A stretch of 64,000 nt of DNA, from contig JAEKKN010000041.1 of NCBI GenBank assembly GCA_019510305.1, positions 28,932 through 92,931 on the forward strand, written 5' to 3'. Made by a program: the position numbers and the translations under genes. This stretch comes from Microbacterium sp. (GTDB lineage Bacteria; Actinomycetota; Actinomycetes; Actinomycetales; Microbacteriaceae). This document shows, one piece after another, positions 53,816 to 62,072 of this stretch. Below the pieces are notes generated by a model. The model saw only the letters and a program-made list of their open reading frames with translations. It was not told the DNA's origin and ran no database searches. Each line of letters begins with the position of its first letter. Within the stretch, counting starts at the first letter, position 1.

Positions 53816-54661
53816 ATGGATCGTGATGCACTCGCCGACTTCCTGCTCCGACGACGGCAGGAGCTGAAGCCCGCCGACTTGGGGCTCAGCGCCGGTCCCA
53901 GACGCCGGACGTCAGGGCTCCGACGAGAAGAGGTCGCCATGCTGGCGGCGATGTCGACCGACTACTACGCACGACTCGAGCAGCGCCGTGGCCCACAGCC
54001 GAGCGTGCAGATGCTCGCCGCCCTCGCCAGGGCACTGCGCCTCACTCCCGATGAGCGCGACTATCTCTATCGGGTCTCGGGCCACAGCGCACCCGACCGT
54101 GCGGCCTTCACCGACTACCTGCCGCCGTCGCTGCTGCGCGTGCTCGACCGGCTGCACGACACACCGGCTTTCGTGGTCTCGGCTATCGACGAGGTGCTCG
54201 TGCAGAATGACGCGTCCCGCGCTCTCATCGGCGATGCGACGGGTCGCGCGGGCATGGAACGCAGCGGAATCTACCGCTGGTTCGCGCATCCCGAGACGGA
54301 ACGAGCACACTACCCGGTCCGCGATCACGAACGCCAGGGGCGCACGTTGACGGCATCCCTTCGCGCGGCCCTCGGCGCGTGGGGTCCCACCTCGCGGGCC
54401 GCCGACATCGAGAAGGCGCTGCGCGCGGCCAGCCCGGAGTTCGTCGGCTACTGGGAGGACCACGAGGTTCGTCGACGGTTCGAGGATCACAAGGTCCTCG
54501 TGCACCCCGAGCTCGGCGAGATCGAGGTCGACTGTCAGGCGCTGATCACGCCTGACGAGTCGTGCGCGCTGATCGTGCTCACGGCGGCGCCGGGCAGCGA
54601 GGCCGCCGGAAAGCTCGATCTGCTCCGAGTCCTGGGGACGCAGCGGGTCGGCTCAGCCTGA
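53816..54661 (+). CDS. XRE-family regulator with MmyB-like ligand domain
   Basis: A 281-aa regulator. N-terminal XRE helix-turn-helix (about 20-80, TSGLRREEVAMLAAMSTDYYARLEQ) followed by an MmyB-like C-terminal domain with VLVQNDASRALIGD and YWEDHEVRRRFEDHKVLVHPELG. Divergent from the SDR gene it probably controls. The ATG lies six bases after GATACT. Confidence 0.9.
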   Translation: MDRDALADFLLRRRQELKPADLGLSAGPRRRTSGLRREEVAMLAAMSTDYYARLEQRRGPQPSVQMLAALARALRLTPDERDYLYRVSGHSAPDRAAFTDYLPPSLLRVLDRLHDTPAFVVSAIDEVLVQNDASRALIGDATGRAGMERSGIYRWFAHPETERAHYPVRDHERQGRTLTASLRAALGAWGPTSRAADIEKALRAASPEFVGYWEDHEVRRRFEDHKVLVHPELGEIEVDCQALITPDESCALIVLTAAPGSEAAGKLDLLRVLGTQRVGSA

Positions 54662-54663
54662 TC

Positions 54664-55050
54664 TCAGAGCTTCTCGAAGACCAGCGTCGCCTGGATGCGG
54701 TCTCCGCCGCCGAAGCCGGTGCTGCCCGACGACGACGTGGTGATCGTGTGCAACCGGTAGCCGAGGGCCGCCTGGGTGTTGATCGCGTACTCGAGCTCGG
54801 TGAGGTTGCCCGACCCGGAGCCGAAGAACTTCTCCTTGAGCACGACCTGCAGCACCACGTAGCTCATGCCCTGCGCGGCCGGGCGCGGCTGCGCACCGGC
54901 GACGGCTTCCGCCTGCGCGCGCTCGATGAACCCGCCGATTCCGGGTTCGGGAGCGGCGGCAGGCTGCACGTTCTCGGTCCAGTTCTGTCCGTCCCACCAG
55001 CGCTGGGTTCCGGTGCCGTCGTCGTACCAGCCGGCCTGAGTTGTGCTCAC
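54664..55050 (-). CDS. DUF2510/DUF4177-type small protein
   Basis: A 128-aa protein: N-terminal DUF2510 (QAGWYDDGTGTQRWWDGQNWTE) and a C-terminal DUF4177-like part (VLKEKFFG...LEYAINTQAALGYRLHTITTS). Function unknown; DUF2510 is a small domain common at N-termini of actinobacterial proteins. GTG start with GAGAAGAGA upstream. Confidence 0.85.
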   Translation of the reverse strand: MSTTQAGWYDDGTGTQRWWDGQNWTENVQPAAAPEPGIGGFIERAQAEAVAGAQPRPAAQGMSYVVLQVVLKEKFFGSGSGNLTELEYAINTQAALGYRLHTITTSSSGSTGFGGGDRIQATLVFEKL

Positions 55051-55123
55051 AGGTGTCTCTTCTCGCTTCGATTCGCCATGATCCTCAACGTCATGAGCTG
55101 ATCGATTGTATGGCCTGGCGTCC

Positions 55124-56110
55124 TCACGCGCGGCGGGTGAGCCGCGGTACCCAGCACGGCACGCGACGGCGGTACTCGTCGAACTCGGCACCGAAGCGGC
55201 TCTCGAGATCGGCTTCTTCCTGTGGCCTCACGAGCGTGTTCCAGATCAGCGAACCGCACAGGGCATAGGCGACGACCAGCCAGGAACCGAGTGCCAGGCC
55301 GACGGCGACGCCCTGGGCGATACCGGCCACCGCCATCGGGTTGCGCACGTACCGATAAGGCCCGGTTATCACGAGGCGGCGGGCCATGTGCGCCGGAAGC
55401 GGCGTTCCCTCGCCGACGACGAGCACCGACACGGCAGAGCGGATTCCGAGAGCGGATGCCGCGATGAACAGCAGTCCGCCCGCGACCCGCACGGGCACCG
55501 GGACGTCCATGCGCAGCATCCATCTCGCCTCGACAGCGGCGATGCCGACCGGCAGCACGCCCAGGAACAGCACCCAGAACAGCAGCATCTGGCGTACGGT
55601 CCGCGCGGCGAGGCGCGCGCGCCCCTCGTTGCGGGCGGTCCGGAACGCGAATGGACCTCTGACGATCCACTCGACCGGTGCGCGACCGCAGACGATCACG
55701 ATGCCCGCGGCCACGCTGCCCATCGCGGAGAGCGTCATGAGCAGCGCACCCCAGCCGGCCAGAGTCGTGGCCGTCGAGTACACGGCCATCCCCGCCGCGA
55801 CCAGCACCGTCCAGGGGACGGCGATCCGCGCCGCCAGACGGATGCCCCAGGCCACTAGAGCCGAGGCGAGCACGAACAGCGGGATGTCGCCGATCGCGAT
55901 CACTCCTGCCGGAAGGTCGCCGAGCGTCGCGAGCCGCACCGCATCAGTCGTGAAGACGCCGATCCACCAGAGCGCCCCGGCGAGCGCCTGGAACCCGAAG
56001 TACGCCCGTGCCGTGCGTGGCGTGACCCTGATTCCGGCGACCGTGATCCGGTCGATCTCAGGACTCCTCGTGCGTCGCCGGATCGGCGTCGAACAGCCGC
56101 CCGTCCGCAC
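55124..56110 (-). CDS. Membrane methyltransferase, isoprenylcysteine/phospholipid methyltransferase-like
   Basis: A membrane protein with about eight helices and a C-terminal ICMT/PEMT-type end (GPYRYVRNPMAVAGIAQG and RPQEEADLESRFGAEFDEYRRRVPCWVPR). Function is methyl transfer in the family; substrate unknown. The start is uncertain: the GTG chosen lies inside the upstream aldo/keto reductase gene and has no Shine-Dalgarno, while an in-frame ATC at 56056, seven bases after GAGGAG, would fit better but is a rare start codon. Confidence 0.75.
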   Translation of the reverse strand: MRTGGCSTPIRRRTRSPEIDRITVAGIRVTPRTARAYFGFQALAGALWWIGVFTTDAVRLATLGDLPAGVIAIGDIPLFVLASALVAWGIRLAARIAVPWTVLVAAGMAVYSTATTLAGWGALLMTLSAMGSVAAGIVIVCGRAPVEWIVRGPFAFRTARNEGRARLAARTVRQMLLFWVLFLGVLPVGIAAVEARWMLRMDVPVPVRVAGGLLFIAASALGIRSAVSVLVVGEGTPLPAHMARRLVITGPYRYVRNPMAVAGIAQGVAVGLALGSWLVVAYALCGSLIWNTLVRPQEEADLESRFGAEFDEYRRRVPCWVPRLTRRA

Positions 56111-56897
56111 GCCTGAGTGCGGTGATGGCATCGACCTCGGCCGCGTCGAGCACGACGGCACCCGCGGCGAGGTTCGCGGCCTGGTGCTCCGCCGAAGACG
56201 CCTTCGGGATCGCCACGGTCTCGCGCGCGACGTGCCAGGCGAGCACGGTCTGGGCAGGGGTGATCCCGTGCGCGGCCGCGACCTGGGCGATCACCGGCTC
56301 CGAGAGCAGGGCGGCCGCCCTTCCGATCGGACTCCACGCCTCGGTGATGATGCCCCGCTCACGGTGATACGCCAGCTGCTCGCTCTGCGGGAAGTACGGG
56401 TGCACCTCGATCTGGTTCACGACCGGACGGACACCGGTCTCGCTCTCGATGCGCTCCAGATGCTCGGGGAGGAAGTTGGAGACCCCGATGTGACGCACCA
56501 CCCCGCGCTGCTGCGCGTCGACGAGCGCTTCCCATGCCTGCACGTACTCGCCCTGAGAGGGATTCGGCCAATGGATCAGATGCAGGTCGATCGCATCGAC
56601 GCCGAGCCGTGAGCGGCTCTCCTCGATGCTGGTGCGGGCCTTCGACGAGTTGTGGTGCCGGCCCGGGAGCTTGCTCGTCACGACGATCTCGCTGCGATCG
56701 ACCCCTGACGCGGCGATTCCGCGGCCGACGGAGCCCTCGTTCTCGTAGTTGAACGCCGAGTCGATCAGGCGGTATCCGGCACCGATCGCGGCAGCGACGG
56801 CATCCGCTCCCTCGTCGCCCCAGAGCGCGTACGTTCCGAATCCGACGGCGGGCAGGGAGAAGCCGTTGTGGGCGGTGAACCGGGGAAGTGCTGTCAT
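56058..56897 (-). CDS. Aldo/keto reductase
   Basis: A 279-aa aldo/keto reductase (NADPH-dependent). Catalytic D, Y and K are in LIDSAFNYENE and VVTSKLPGR; the histidine segment is HLIHWPNP, and the C-terminal VAIPKASS binds cofactor. The ATG lies six bases after TACGCT, part of a palindrome shared with the divergent YchJ gene. Substrate unknown. Confidence 0.92.
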   Translation of the reverse strand: MTALPRFTAHNGFSLPAVGFGTYALWGDEGADAVAAAIGAGYRLIDSAFNYENEGSVGRGIAASGVDRSEIVVTSKLPGRHHNSSKARTSIEESRSRLGVDAIDLHLIHWPNPSQGEYVQAWEALVDAQQRGVVRHIGVSNFLPEHLERIESETGVRPVVNQIEVHPYFPQSEQLAYHRERGIITEAWSPIGRAAALLSEPVIAQVAAAHGITPAQTVLAWHVARETVAIPKASSAEHQAANLAAGAVVLDAAEVDAITALRRADGRLFDADPATHEES

Positions 56898-56919
56898 GCC
56901 GTCAGCGTACGCTGGAGCC
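56898..56919. promoter_or_regulatory. Bidirectional leaderless promoter (AGCGTACGCT)
   Basis: The 22-base gap between two divergent genes has the palindrome AGCGTACGCT at 56904-56913. On each strand it gives TACGCT ending exactly six bases before the ATG. Confidence 0.6.
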
Positions 56920-57342
56920 ATGACGGCAGGGGAGAACGCGACGGCGGGTGACCGCATTCCTGATGACGCCTTCCGCTGTCCGTGCGGATCCGGTGACGTC
57001 TACGGCGGATGCTGCGGGCCGCTGCACCGAGGTGCAGCGGCCCCGACGGCCGAGCGTCTCATGCGATCGCGGTACACCGCGTTCGCGATCGAAGACGCTC
57101 GCTACCTGCACGTCTCATGGCATCCGTCCACCCGGCCTCGCTCGATCGAGTTCGAGGCCGGCCTGCACTGGCGCCGGCTCGCGATCGTCGACCGGGTCGC
57201 GGGTGGCCCGTTCGACGACGAAGGCGTGGTCGAGTTCGAGGCGTACTGGCATCAGGACGGCGCCCGGGGTTCGCTGCGCGAGCGCAGTCGTTTCGTGTGC
57301 GAAGACCGTCGCTGGCTGTATCTGGATGGCGAGGTGCAGTGA
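56920..57342 (+). CDS. ychJ: YchJ-type SEC-C motif protein (UPF0225)
   Basis: A 140-aa protein with a zinc-binding SEC-C motif near the start (CPCGSGDVYGGCCGPLH) and a NTF2-like domain with ERLMRSRYTAFA and FRVVFEAYW-like segments. Function unknown in detail. The start is the ATG six bases after TACGCT. Confidence 0.9.
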   Translation: MTAGENATAGDRIPDDAFRCPCGSGDVYGGCCGPLHRGAAAPTAERLMRSRYTAFAIEDARYLHVSWHPSTRPRSIEFEAGLHWRRLAIVDRVAGGPFDDEGVVEFEAYWHQDGARGSLRERSRFVCEDRRWLYLDGEVQ

Positions 57343-57363
57343 TGCTCGGCATCCCGCACCGGC

Positions 57364-57369
57364 TAGATT
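57364..57369 (+). promoter_or_regulatory. Leaderless -10 for the zinc-ribbon protein
   Basis: TAGATT ending seven bases before the GTG at 57377; no ribosome site present. Confidence 0.5.
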
Positions 57370-57376
57370 TGACAGT

Positions 57377-58111
57377 GTGAACGCCTCCCCGGAACACCAG
57401 CGCATCCTGCTCGACGTCGCCGATCTCGATCGGCGCATCCTCCAGGCGGAGCGTGCACGCACCAAGCCCGTGCAGGGCCCCCGCATCACCGAGCTCGTCG
57501 CGGTCCGCCAGGACCAGCTGCGTGAGCTCACCGCCCTCACCGGAACCCGGGACGACGTCCGCATCGAGCTCTCGCGTCTGGAGTCCGACGTGAAGCTCGT
57601 CGAGCAGCGGCGAGCTCGCGACGCCGAGCGTCTGGCGACCGCGACCAACTCGAAGGAAGCACAGGCGCTCGAGCACGAGCTCGACAGTCTCGCCCGGCGT
57701 CAGAGCGACCTCGAGGACGCCGAGCTCGACGTGATGGGGCGCCTCGAGGAGGCAGAAGCCGCCGTGGCCGCGCAGCAGGCGCTGCTCGACGCCACGACCG
57801 CCGAGGGCTCGACGCTCACGACTCAGGCGAAGGCCGACGTCGCCGCGGCCACCGACCTCGGTGCTCAGCTCGCGCGCGATCGTGCGGCCGTGACCGAAGC
57901 GCTCCCCGCAGCGCTGCTCGCCGAGTACACCCGTCGTGCAGGCAACAGCGCCGGCGCAGCGCTCCTCACCCGCGGCACCTGCGAGGGCTGCAACATGATG
58001 CTTCCGGGCACCGACCTCAACGACATCCGTCGTGCTCCCGAAGACGCCGTCGTCTCGTGCCCCGAGTGCGGATGCATCCTCGTGCGCACCGAGGAGTCCG
58101 GGCTGTCATGA
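57377..58111 (+). CDS. Coiled-coil zinc-ribbon protein (C4-type, DUF164)
   Basis: A 244-aa protein. A long coiled coil covers residues about 5-175; four cysteines near the end (CEGCNMM and CPECGC) make a C4 zinc ribbon. Relatives occur across actinobacteria and may act in transcription or RNA processes; this is inferred. GTG start, leaderless. The polymerase-like gene follows 22 bases on. Confidence 0.88.
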   Translation: MNASPEHQRILLDVADLDRRILQAERARTKPVQGPRITELVAVRQDQLRELTALTGTRDDVRIELSRLESDVKLVEQRRARDAERLATATNSKEAQALEHELDSLARRQSDLEDAELDVMGRLEEAEAAVAAQQALLDATTAEGSTLTTQAKADVAAATDLGAQLARDRAAVTEALPAALLAEYTRRAGNSAGAALLTRGTCEGCNMMLPGTDLNDIRRAPEDAVVSCPECGCILVRTEESGLS

Positions 58112-58133
58112 GCATGCCCCGCTCACGACAGCG

Positions 58134-59831
58134 GTGACCTCGCGTCATAGCGCCGAGAGCCGCATCGCGCTGATCGCGGTCGGCAGGTCCGGCTACCTCG
58201 CGGTCGATCTCGACGACGGCGGCGGCGAGGTCGCTCGGCATGCCCTCTCCGCGGGCGAACTGGCCACTTTCGTCGCGACCCGCGAGGGCGAAGCGGCGCC
58301 TCGCTGGGTGATCCGCAGCGCCCGTGACGTGTACCCGGCGCTGCTCGACGCCGGAGTGCTCATCGGTCGCGCGCACGATCTGCTTCTCTGCCACGCGATC
58401 CTCCGTGACACCGACAAGGTCGCCAGGCCTCTGGCGCCGTCGGAATGGTGGGTACGTCGCGAGCCGACCGCGGAGGCGCCTGCGCTCTTCGACGTCGCCG
58501 AGGAACGGGACCCCGATGATCCTGTCGCGGAGATGCTCGCGCAGTACCGCGAGCAGCGACGGGTGATCGCAGACAGTAAAGACGGACGTCTGGCCCTCCT
58601 GTGCGCGGCGGAGTCCGCGGGCGGCTTGATCGCGGAGGAGATGCGGGCCGCAGGGCTGCCCTGGAACGAGGCCGTTCACGACCAGATCCTCACCGAGATC
58701 CTCGGAACTCGCCCGGTCGCCGGTGGTCTCCCGAGCCTGATGGCTGCCCAGGCCGAGCGGGTGCGCTCGATCCTCGGCGACGCCTCCGTGAACCTCGAGA
58801 GCCAGCCGAAGCTGCTGCGGGCCCTGCACCGCGTGGGCGTGCAGGTCGAGTCCACGAGCAAGTGGGAATTGTCAGAGCACAGCCACGCGGTGGTGGAGCC
58901 TCTCCTCGCGTACAAGAAGCTCTCACGTCTGCTCAGCGCGAACGGGTGGGCGTGGCTGACGGAGTGGGTCCATGACGGCAGGTTCCGGCCCATCTACATA
59001 CCGGGTGGGGTCGTCACGGGCCGATGGGCCTCGGCAGGCGGTGGAGCCCTGCAACTTCCTCGGAACCTGCGTACGGCGGTGCGGGCCGATCCGGGCTGGA
59101 CGCTGGTCGTCGCCGACGTCGCGCAACTGGAGCCGCGGATGCTCGCCGCGATGGCGGGGGATCGCGCGATGGCGCGCGCGGCCCAGGGTGCCGACCTCTA
59201 TGCGGGGGTCGTCGAGTCCGGCGCGGTCGCCACGCGTGAAGAGGCGAAGTACGCGGTGCTCGGTGCGATGTACGGTGCCACCACGGGTGACAGCGGGCGA
59301 CTCGTACCGCGGCTGCGGAAGGTGTACCCCCGCGCGATGGCTCTCGTCGACAAGGCGGCCAGGTTCGGTGAGGACGGGGGAGTCGTCTCCACCTGGCTGG
59401 GCCGGTCGTCTCCGAGGCCGTCCGAGGAATGGTCACGCATGCAGGCGGGCGCGACGGGTGCAGACGCCGATCCGGCGGACGTGGCGGTCGCCCGTCGGCG
59501 AGCGCGCGACTGGGGGCGGTTCACGCGCAACTTCGTCGTGCAGGGGACCGCAGCCGAATGGTCACTGATCTGGCTCGCCGAGATCAGGCATCGGCTGCGG
59601 CAGTTTCCCGAGTCTGCGGTTCCGGCACCGGCATCCGCGACGTTCTCCCGGCATCCGCACCTCGCTTTCTTCCTGCATGACGAGGTGATCCTGCATGTTC
59701 CGCTGGAGCAAGCGGATGCTGCGGCCGACGCGGTGCGAGAAGCTGCGGCCGTGGCGACCCGACGGCTGTTCGGCTCGTTCCCGATCGATGTGCCGCTGGA
59801 TCTGCGCATCGCGGAGTCGGCGGAGAAGTGA
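58134..59831 (+). CDS. PolA-like DNA polymerase with 3'-5' exonuclease-type domain
   Basis: A 565-aa family A polymerase-like protein. The polymerase part has motif A (VADVAQLEPRMLAAMAGD), motif B (REEAKYAVLGAMYGAT) and motif C (HDEV). The N-terminal ~200 residues resemble the 3'-5' exonuclease domain but lack an obvious D-x-E. It is shorter than PolA and separate from it; in relatives it is called bifunctional exonuclease/polymerase. GTG start chosen as the first start after the zinc-ribbon gene. Confidence 0.85.
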   Translation: MTSRHSAESRIALIAVGRSGYLAVDLDDGGGEVARHALSAGELATFVATREGEAAPRWVIRSARDVYPALLDAGVLIGRAHDLLLCHAILRDTDKVARPLAPSEWWVRREPTAEAPALFDVAEERDPDDPVAEMLAQYREQRRVIADSKDGRLALLCAAESAGGLIAEEMRAAGLPWNEAVHDQILTEILGTRPVAGGLPSLMAAQAERVRSILGDASVNLESQPKLLRALHRVGVQVESTSKWELSEHSHAVVEPLLAYKKLSRLLSANGWAWLTEWVHDGRFRPIYIPGGVVTGRWASAGGGALQLPRNLRTAVRADPGWTLVVADVAQLEPRMLAAMAGDRAMARAAQGADLYAGVVESGAVATREEAKYAVLGAMYGATTGDSGRLVPRLRKVYPRAMALVDKAARFGEDGGVVSTWLGRSSPRPSEEWSRMQAGATGADADPADVAVARRRARDWGRFTRNFVVQGTAAEWSLIWLAEIRHRLRQFPESAVPAPASATFSRHPHLAFFLHDEVILHVPLEQADAAADAVREAAAVATRRLFGSFPIDVPLDLRIAESAEK

Positions 59832-59868
59832 GCGTCGTGCGCGCCGAACACCTGCGGCTGGCCCCCGG

Positions 59869-59874
59869 TAGACT
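59869..59874 (+). promoter_or_regulatory. Probable -10 for the RNase P RNA gene
   Basis: TAGACT, with transcription expected to start about seven bases downstream, where RNase P RNA begins. Confidence 0.5.
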
Positions 59875-59879
59875 GGACG

Positions 59880-60244
59880 GGCGAATGGGTCGACTGGACG
59901 GTCGCGTGGCGGGCAACCGCACCGAGGAACGTCCGGGCTCCTCAGGGCAGGACGGTGGGTAACGCCCACCCGGAGCAATCCGCGAGAAAGTGCCACAGAG
60001 AGCAGACCGCCCCGCAAGGGGTAAGGGTGAAAGGGTGGTGTAAGAGACCACCGGGGGCCGTGGTGACACGGTCCGCCAGGTAAACCTCGTCCGGAGCAAG
60101 GTCAGACAGAGGATGTTGACGCGGCTCGCCGAGTCCTCGGGTAGACCGCTAGAGTGCCACGGCAACGTGTCGCCGAGAGAGATGGCCGTCGAAGGGGCGA
60201 AGAACCCCGGAACAGAACCCGGCGTACAGGTCGGCCCATTCGCA
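59880..60244 (+). ncRNA. rnpB: RNase P RNA (type A)
   Basis: The catalytic RNA of RNase P, which trims tRNA 5' ends. The conserved P4 5' strand GAGGAACGTCCGGGCTC is at 59924-59940 and the matching ACAGAACCCGGCGTA at 60212-60226. The ends pair as P1 (GCGAATGGG with CCCATTCGC). About 365 bases, typical of actinobacterial type A. No protein gene is on top of it. Confidence 0.97.
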
Positions 60245-60275
60245 CCCCCTGCTGGATTCATCGCCGCACGCGCGG

Positions 60276-60281
60276 TAGCGT
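60276..60281 (+). promoter_or_regulatory. Leaderless -10 for the lipoprotein gene
   Basis: TAGCGT ending six bases before the ATG at 60288. Confidence 0.45.
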
Positions 60282-60287
60282 TCGTCA

Positions 60288-60983
60288 ATGTCGTATCGCG
60301 CAGTGGTCGGGTCGGCACTTCTCGCTGCCCTCGTCGCCGTCGTGCTCACCGGATGCACGGCCCCGGAGCCGAAGCCCACCGAGACGCCAGCGGCGGTTCA
60401 ACCGTCGCCGGAACCGAGCGTCGACCCCGCGCTTGCTGCGGAGCCGGAGCCTGTCGACACCGGCTCCATCGACGGTGCTGAGGGAGAAGCCGTCTTCTAC
60501 GACGACGCACTCGTCGGTTACGTGGTCACGTACGGCGACATCATCAGCGCGATCGAGCAGCGCTTCGGCGTCGACCGGCTGGCGTCTCTCAACGGCGTCG
60601 CCCCGGAGACGATCGCGCCAGGAGACCGCCTGCTTCTCCGCAGAGGCGCCGTCATGCCCGATATCAGCGGATGCATCGAACGGTCGAAGCTGGGATTCAT
60701 GGACGGGGGCGGAATCGATGGACACTGGGTGTTCTGGATCGGCCCCGAGCTGGTCGATCGAGGGGCGAGCGACGCGGCGGCCGGGACTGTTGCGACGGAT
60801 TCGAGCGGACGCATCGTGGCGTACACGGTCGCGGAAGGCGATGGCGAGTTCGCGATCGGCGACCGGTTCTGCCTGGAACCGTACTCATTCATGAAATACA
60901 GCGGCTTCGAGTGGCCCCTCGACCCCGGCGACGTGCTGAAGCTGGCGGTGGATCCTGCCGACCTGTTCGTAGCTGCGCAATAG
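60288..60983 (+). CDS. LysM-like lipoprotein
   Basis: A 231-aa putative lipoprotein. Signal peptide with lipobox LTGC (cleavage before C23), then a Pro/Glu/Ala-rich linker to about residue 60, and a LysM-like fold repeated twice (YGDIISAIEQRFGVDRLASLNGVAPETIAPGDRLLL and a similar YTVAEGDGEFAIGDRFCL). It should sit on the outer face of the membrane and may bind peptidoglycan. Confidence 0.85.
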   Translation: MSYRAVVGSALLAALVAVVLTGCTAPEPKPTETPAAVQPSPEPSVDPALAAEPEPVDTGSIDGAEGEAVFYDDALVGYVVTYGDIISAIEQRFGVDRLASLNGVAPETIAPGDRLLLRRGAVMPDISGCIERSKLGFMDGGGIDGHWVFWIGPELVDRGASDAAAGTVATDSSGRIVAYTVAEGDGEFAIGDRFCLEPYSFMKYSGFEWPLDPGDVLKLAVDPADLFVAAQ

Positions 60984-61001
60984 GCGAGCTTTACGCGATG
61001 A

Positions 61002-61028
61002 AGGCCCCGCTGCCGTGCAGCGGGGCCT
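61002..61028. terminator. Terminator between the lipoprotein gene and ppgK
   Basis: 12-bp perfect stem (AGGCCCCGCTGC and complement), 3-base loop, between convergent genes. Confidence 0.8.
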
Positions 61029-61048
61029 CCGGTCGTAAGAAACTGGAA

Positions 61049-61795
61049 TCAGTCGCCCGCGAGCGACGCCGCGCCGATGATGCCCGAGTTGTTGCGATGG
61101 ATCGCGGGGACGATCGGGGTCTTCAGTTCGAGCAGCGGAAGGAAGTCGCCCGCGTTCTTCGACACGCCGCCGCCGACGACGAACAGATCCGGGCTGAAGA
61201 GGAACTCGATGTGCGAGTAGAAGGCCTGGAGGCGCTCGGCCCATGCCTCCCAGCTGAGGCCTTCGCGTTCGCGGGCAGAGGTCGCGGCCCACTTCTCCAC
61301 CGACTCGAACTCGCGGAAGTGCAGGTGCCCGAGTTCCGAGTTCGGGATCAGCACGCCGTCGTAGAGCAGAGCAGATCCGATGCCGGTGCCGAGCGTGGTG
61401 AGCAGGGTGAGTCCGATGACGTCGCGGGCCGCGCCGTGGCGCGCCTCGGCGACGCCCGCGGCGTCTGCATCGTTGACGAAGACGATGTTACGGCCCAGGC
61501 CGTCGCGGAAGAAGCGCTCGGCGTCGAAGTCGAGCCATTCCTTGGAGACATTGGCCGCAGAAAGCGTCTTGCCCCGCTTGACGATCGCGGGGAACGCGAC
61601 GCCGAGAGGAAGGGTGGACTCGTGCACGTCGAGCGTGCGAAGCACCGTCTGGACGGCTGTCAGCACGTCCTGGGGCGATGCGCCCTCAGGGGTGGGGACG
61701 CGAACCCGGTCGGACGCCATGGTCCCGTGCTCGAGGTCGACGATTCCTGCCTTGATACCCGTGCCGCCGATGTCGACGCCGATCGCTTTTGCCAT
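61049..61795 (-). CDS. ppgK: Polyphosphate glucokinase (ROK family)
   Basis: A 248-aa ROK kinase, most like PpgK, which phosphorylates glucose with polyphosphate. DIGGTGIKAGIVD at the start, LLTTLGTGIGSAL and NSELGHLHF are present; the size fits PpgK, not longer ATP glucokinases. ATG lies seven bases after TAAGCT; leaderless. Confidence 0.9.
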   Translation of the reverse strand: MAKAIGVDIGGTGIKAGIVDLEHGTMASDRVRVPTPEGASPQDVLTAVQTVLRTLDVHESTLPLGVAFPAIVKRGKTLSAANVSKEWLDFDAERFFRDGLGRNIVFVNDADAAGVAEARHGAARDVIGLTLLTTLGTGIGSALLYDGVLIPNSELGHLHFREFESVEKWAATSAREREGLSWEAWAERLQAFYSHIEFLFSPDLFVVGGGVSKNAGDFLPLLELKTPIVPAIHRNNSGIIGAASLAGD

Positions 61796-61802
61796 GGTCG
61801 CT

Positions 61803-61808
61803 AGCTTA
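61803..61808 (-). promoter_or_regulatory. Leaderless -10 for ppgK
   Basis: TAAGCT on the minus strand ending seven bases before the ATG at 61795. Confidence 0.45.
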
Positions 61809-61828
61809 GCGACAGGCGTCAGCGCCAG

Positions 61829-61834
61829 TAGGAT
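61829..61834 (+). promoter_or_regulatory. Possible -10 for the small protein/glnA/glnE unit
   Basis: TAGGAT; the leader of about 25 bases carries GAAGGAG before the ATG at 61864. Confidence 0.4.
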
Positions 61835-61863
61835 CGATGACATCACGGGAAGAAGGAGTGCTG

Positions 61864-62070
61864 ATGTCGACTGGCGATGAGAAGTACTGGTACAACCTGG
61901 CCACCGGGCAGGTCGAGTTCGGCATGATCTCGCCGTCGGTCGACCGCGTAGGGCCCTTCGATACCGAGGCGGAGGCGGCGAAGGCGCCGGCACTGCTGCA
62001 GGAACGCGCCCGTGCGTGGGCGGATGAGGACGCGGCCGAAGACGCCGCCAAGAGCCAGGACGCAGAGTAG
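61864..62070 (+). CDS. Small conserved-type protein upstream of glnA
   Basis: A 68-aa acidic protein (MSTGDEKYWYNLATGQVEFG...) with a WYN/DTEAEAAKAP-type sequence resembling SPOR-like small proteins placed before glnA in actinobacteria. Function unknown. Ribosome site GAAGGAG, two bases separate it from glnA. Confidence 0.75.
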   Translation: MSTGDEKYWYNLATGQVEFGMISPSVDRVGPFDTEAEAAKAPALLQERARAWADEDAAEDAAKSQDAE

Positions 62071-62072
62071 CA

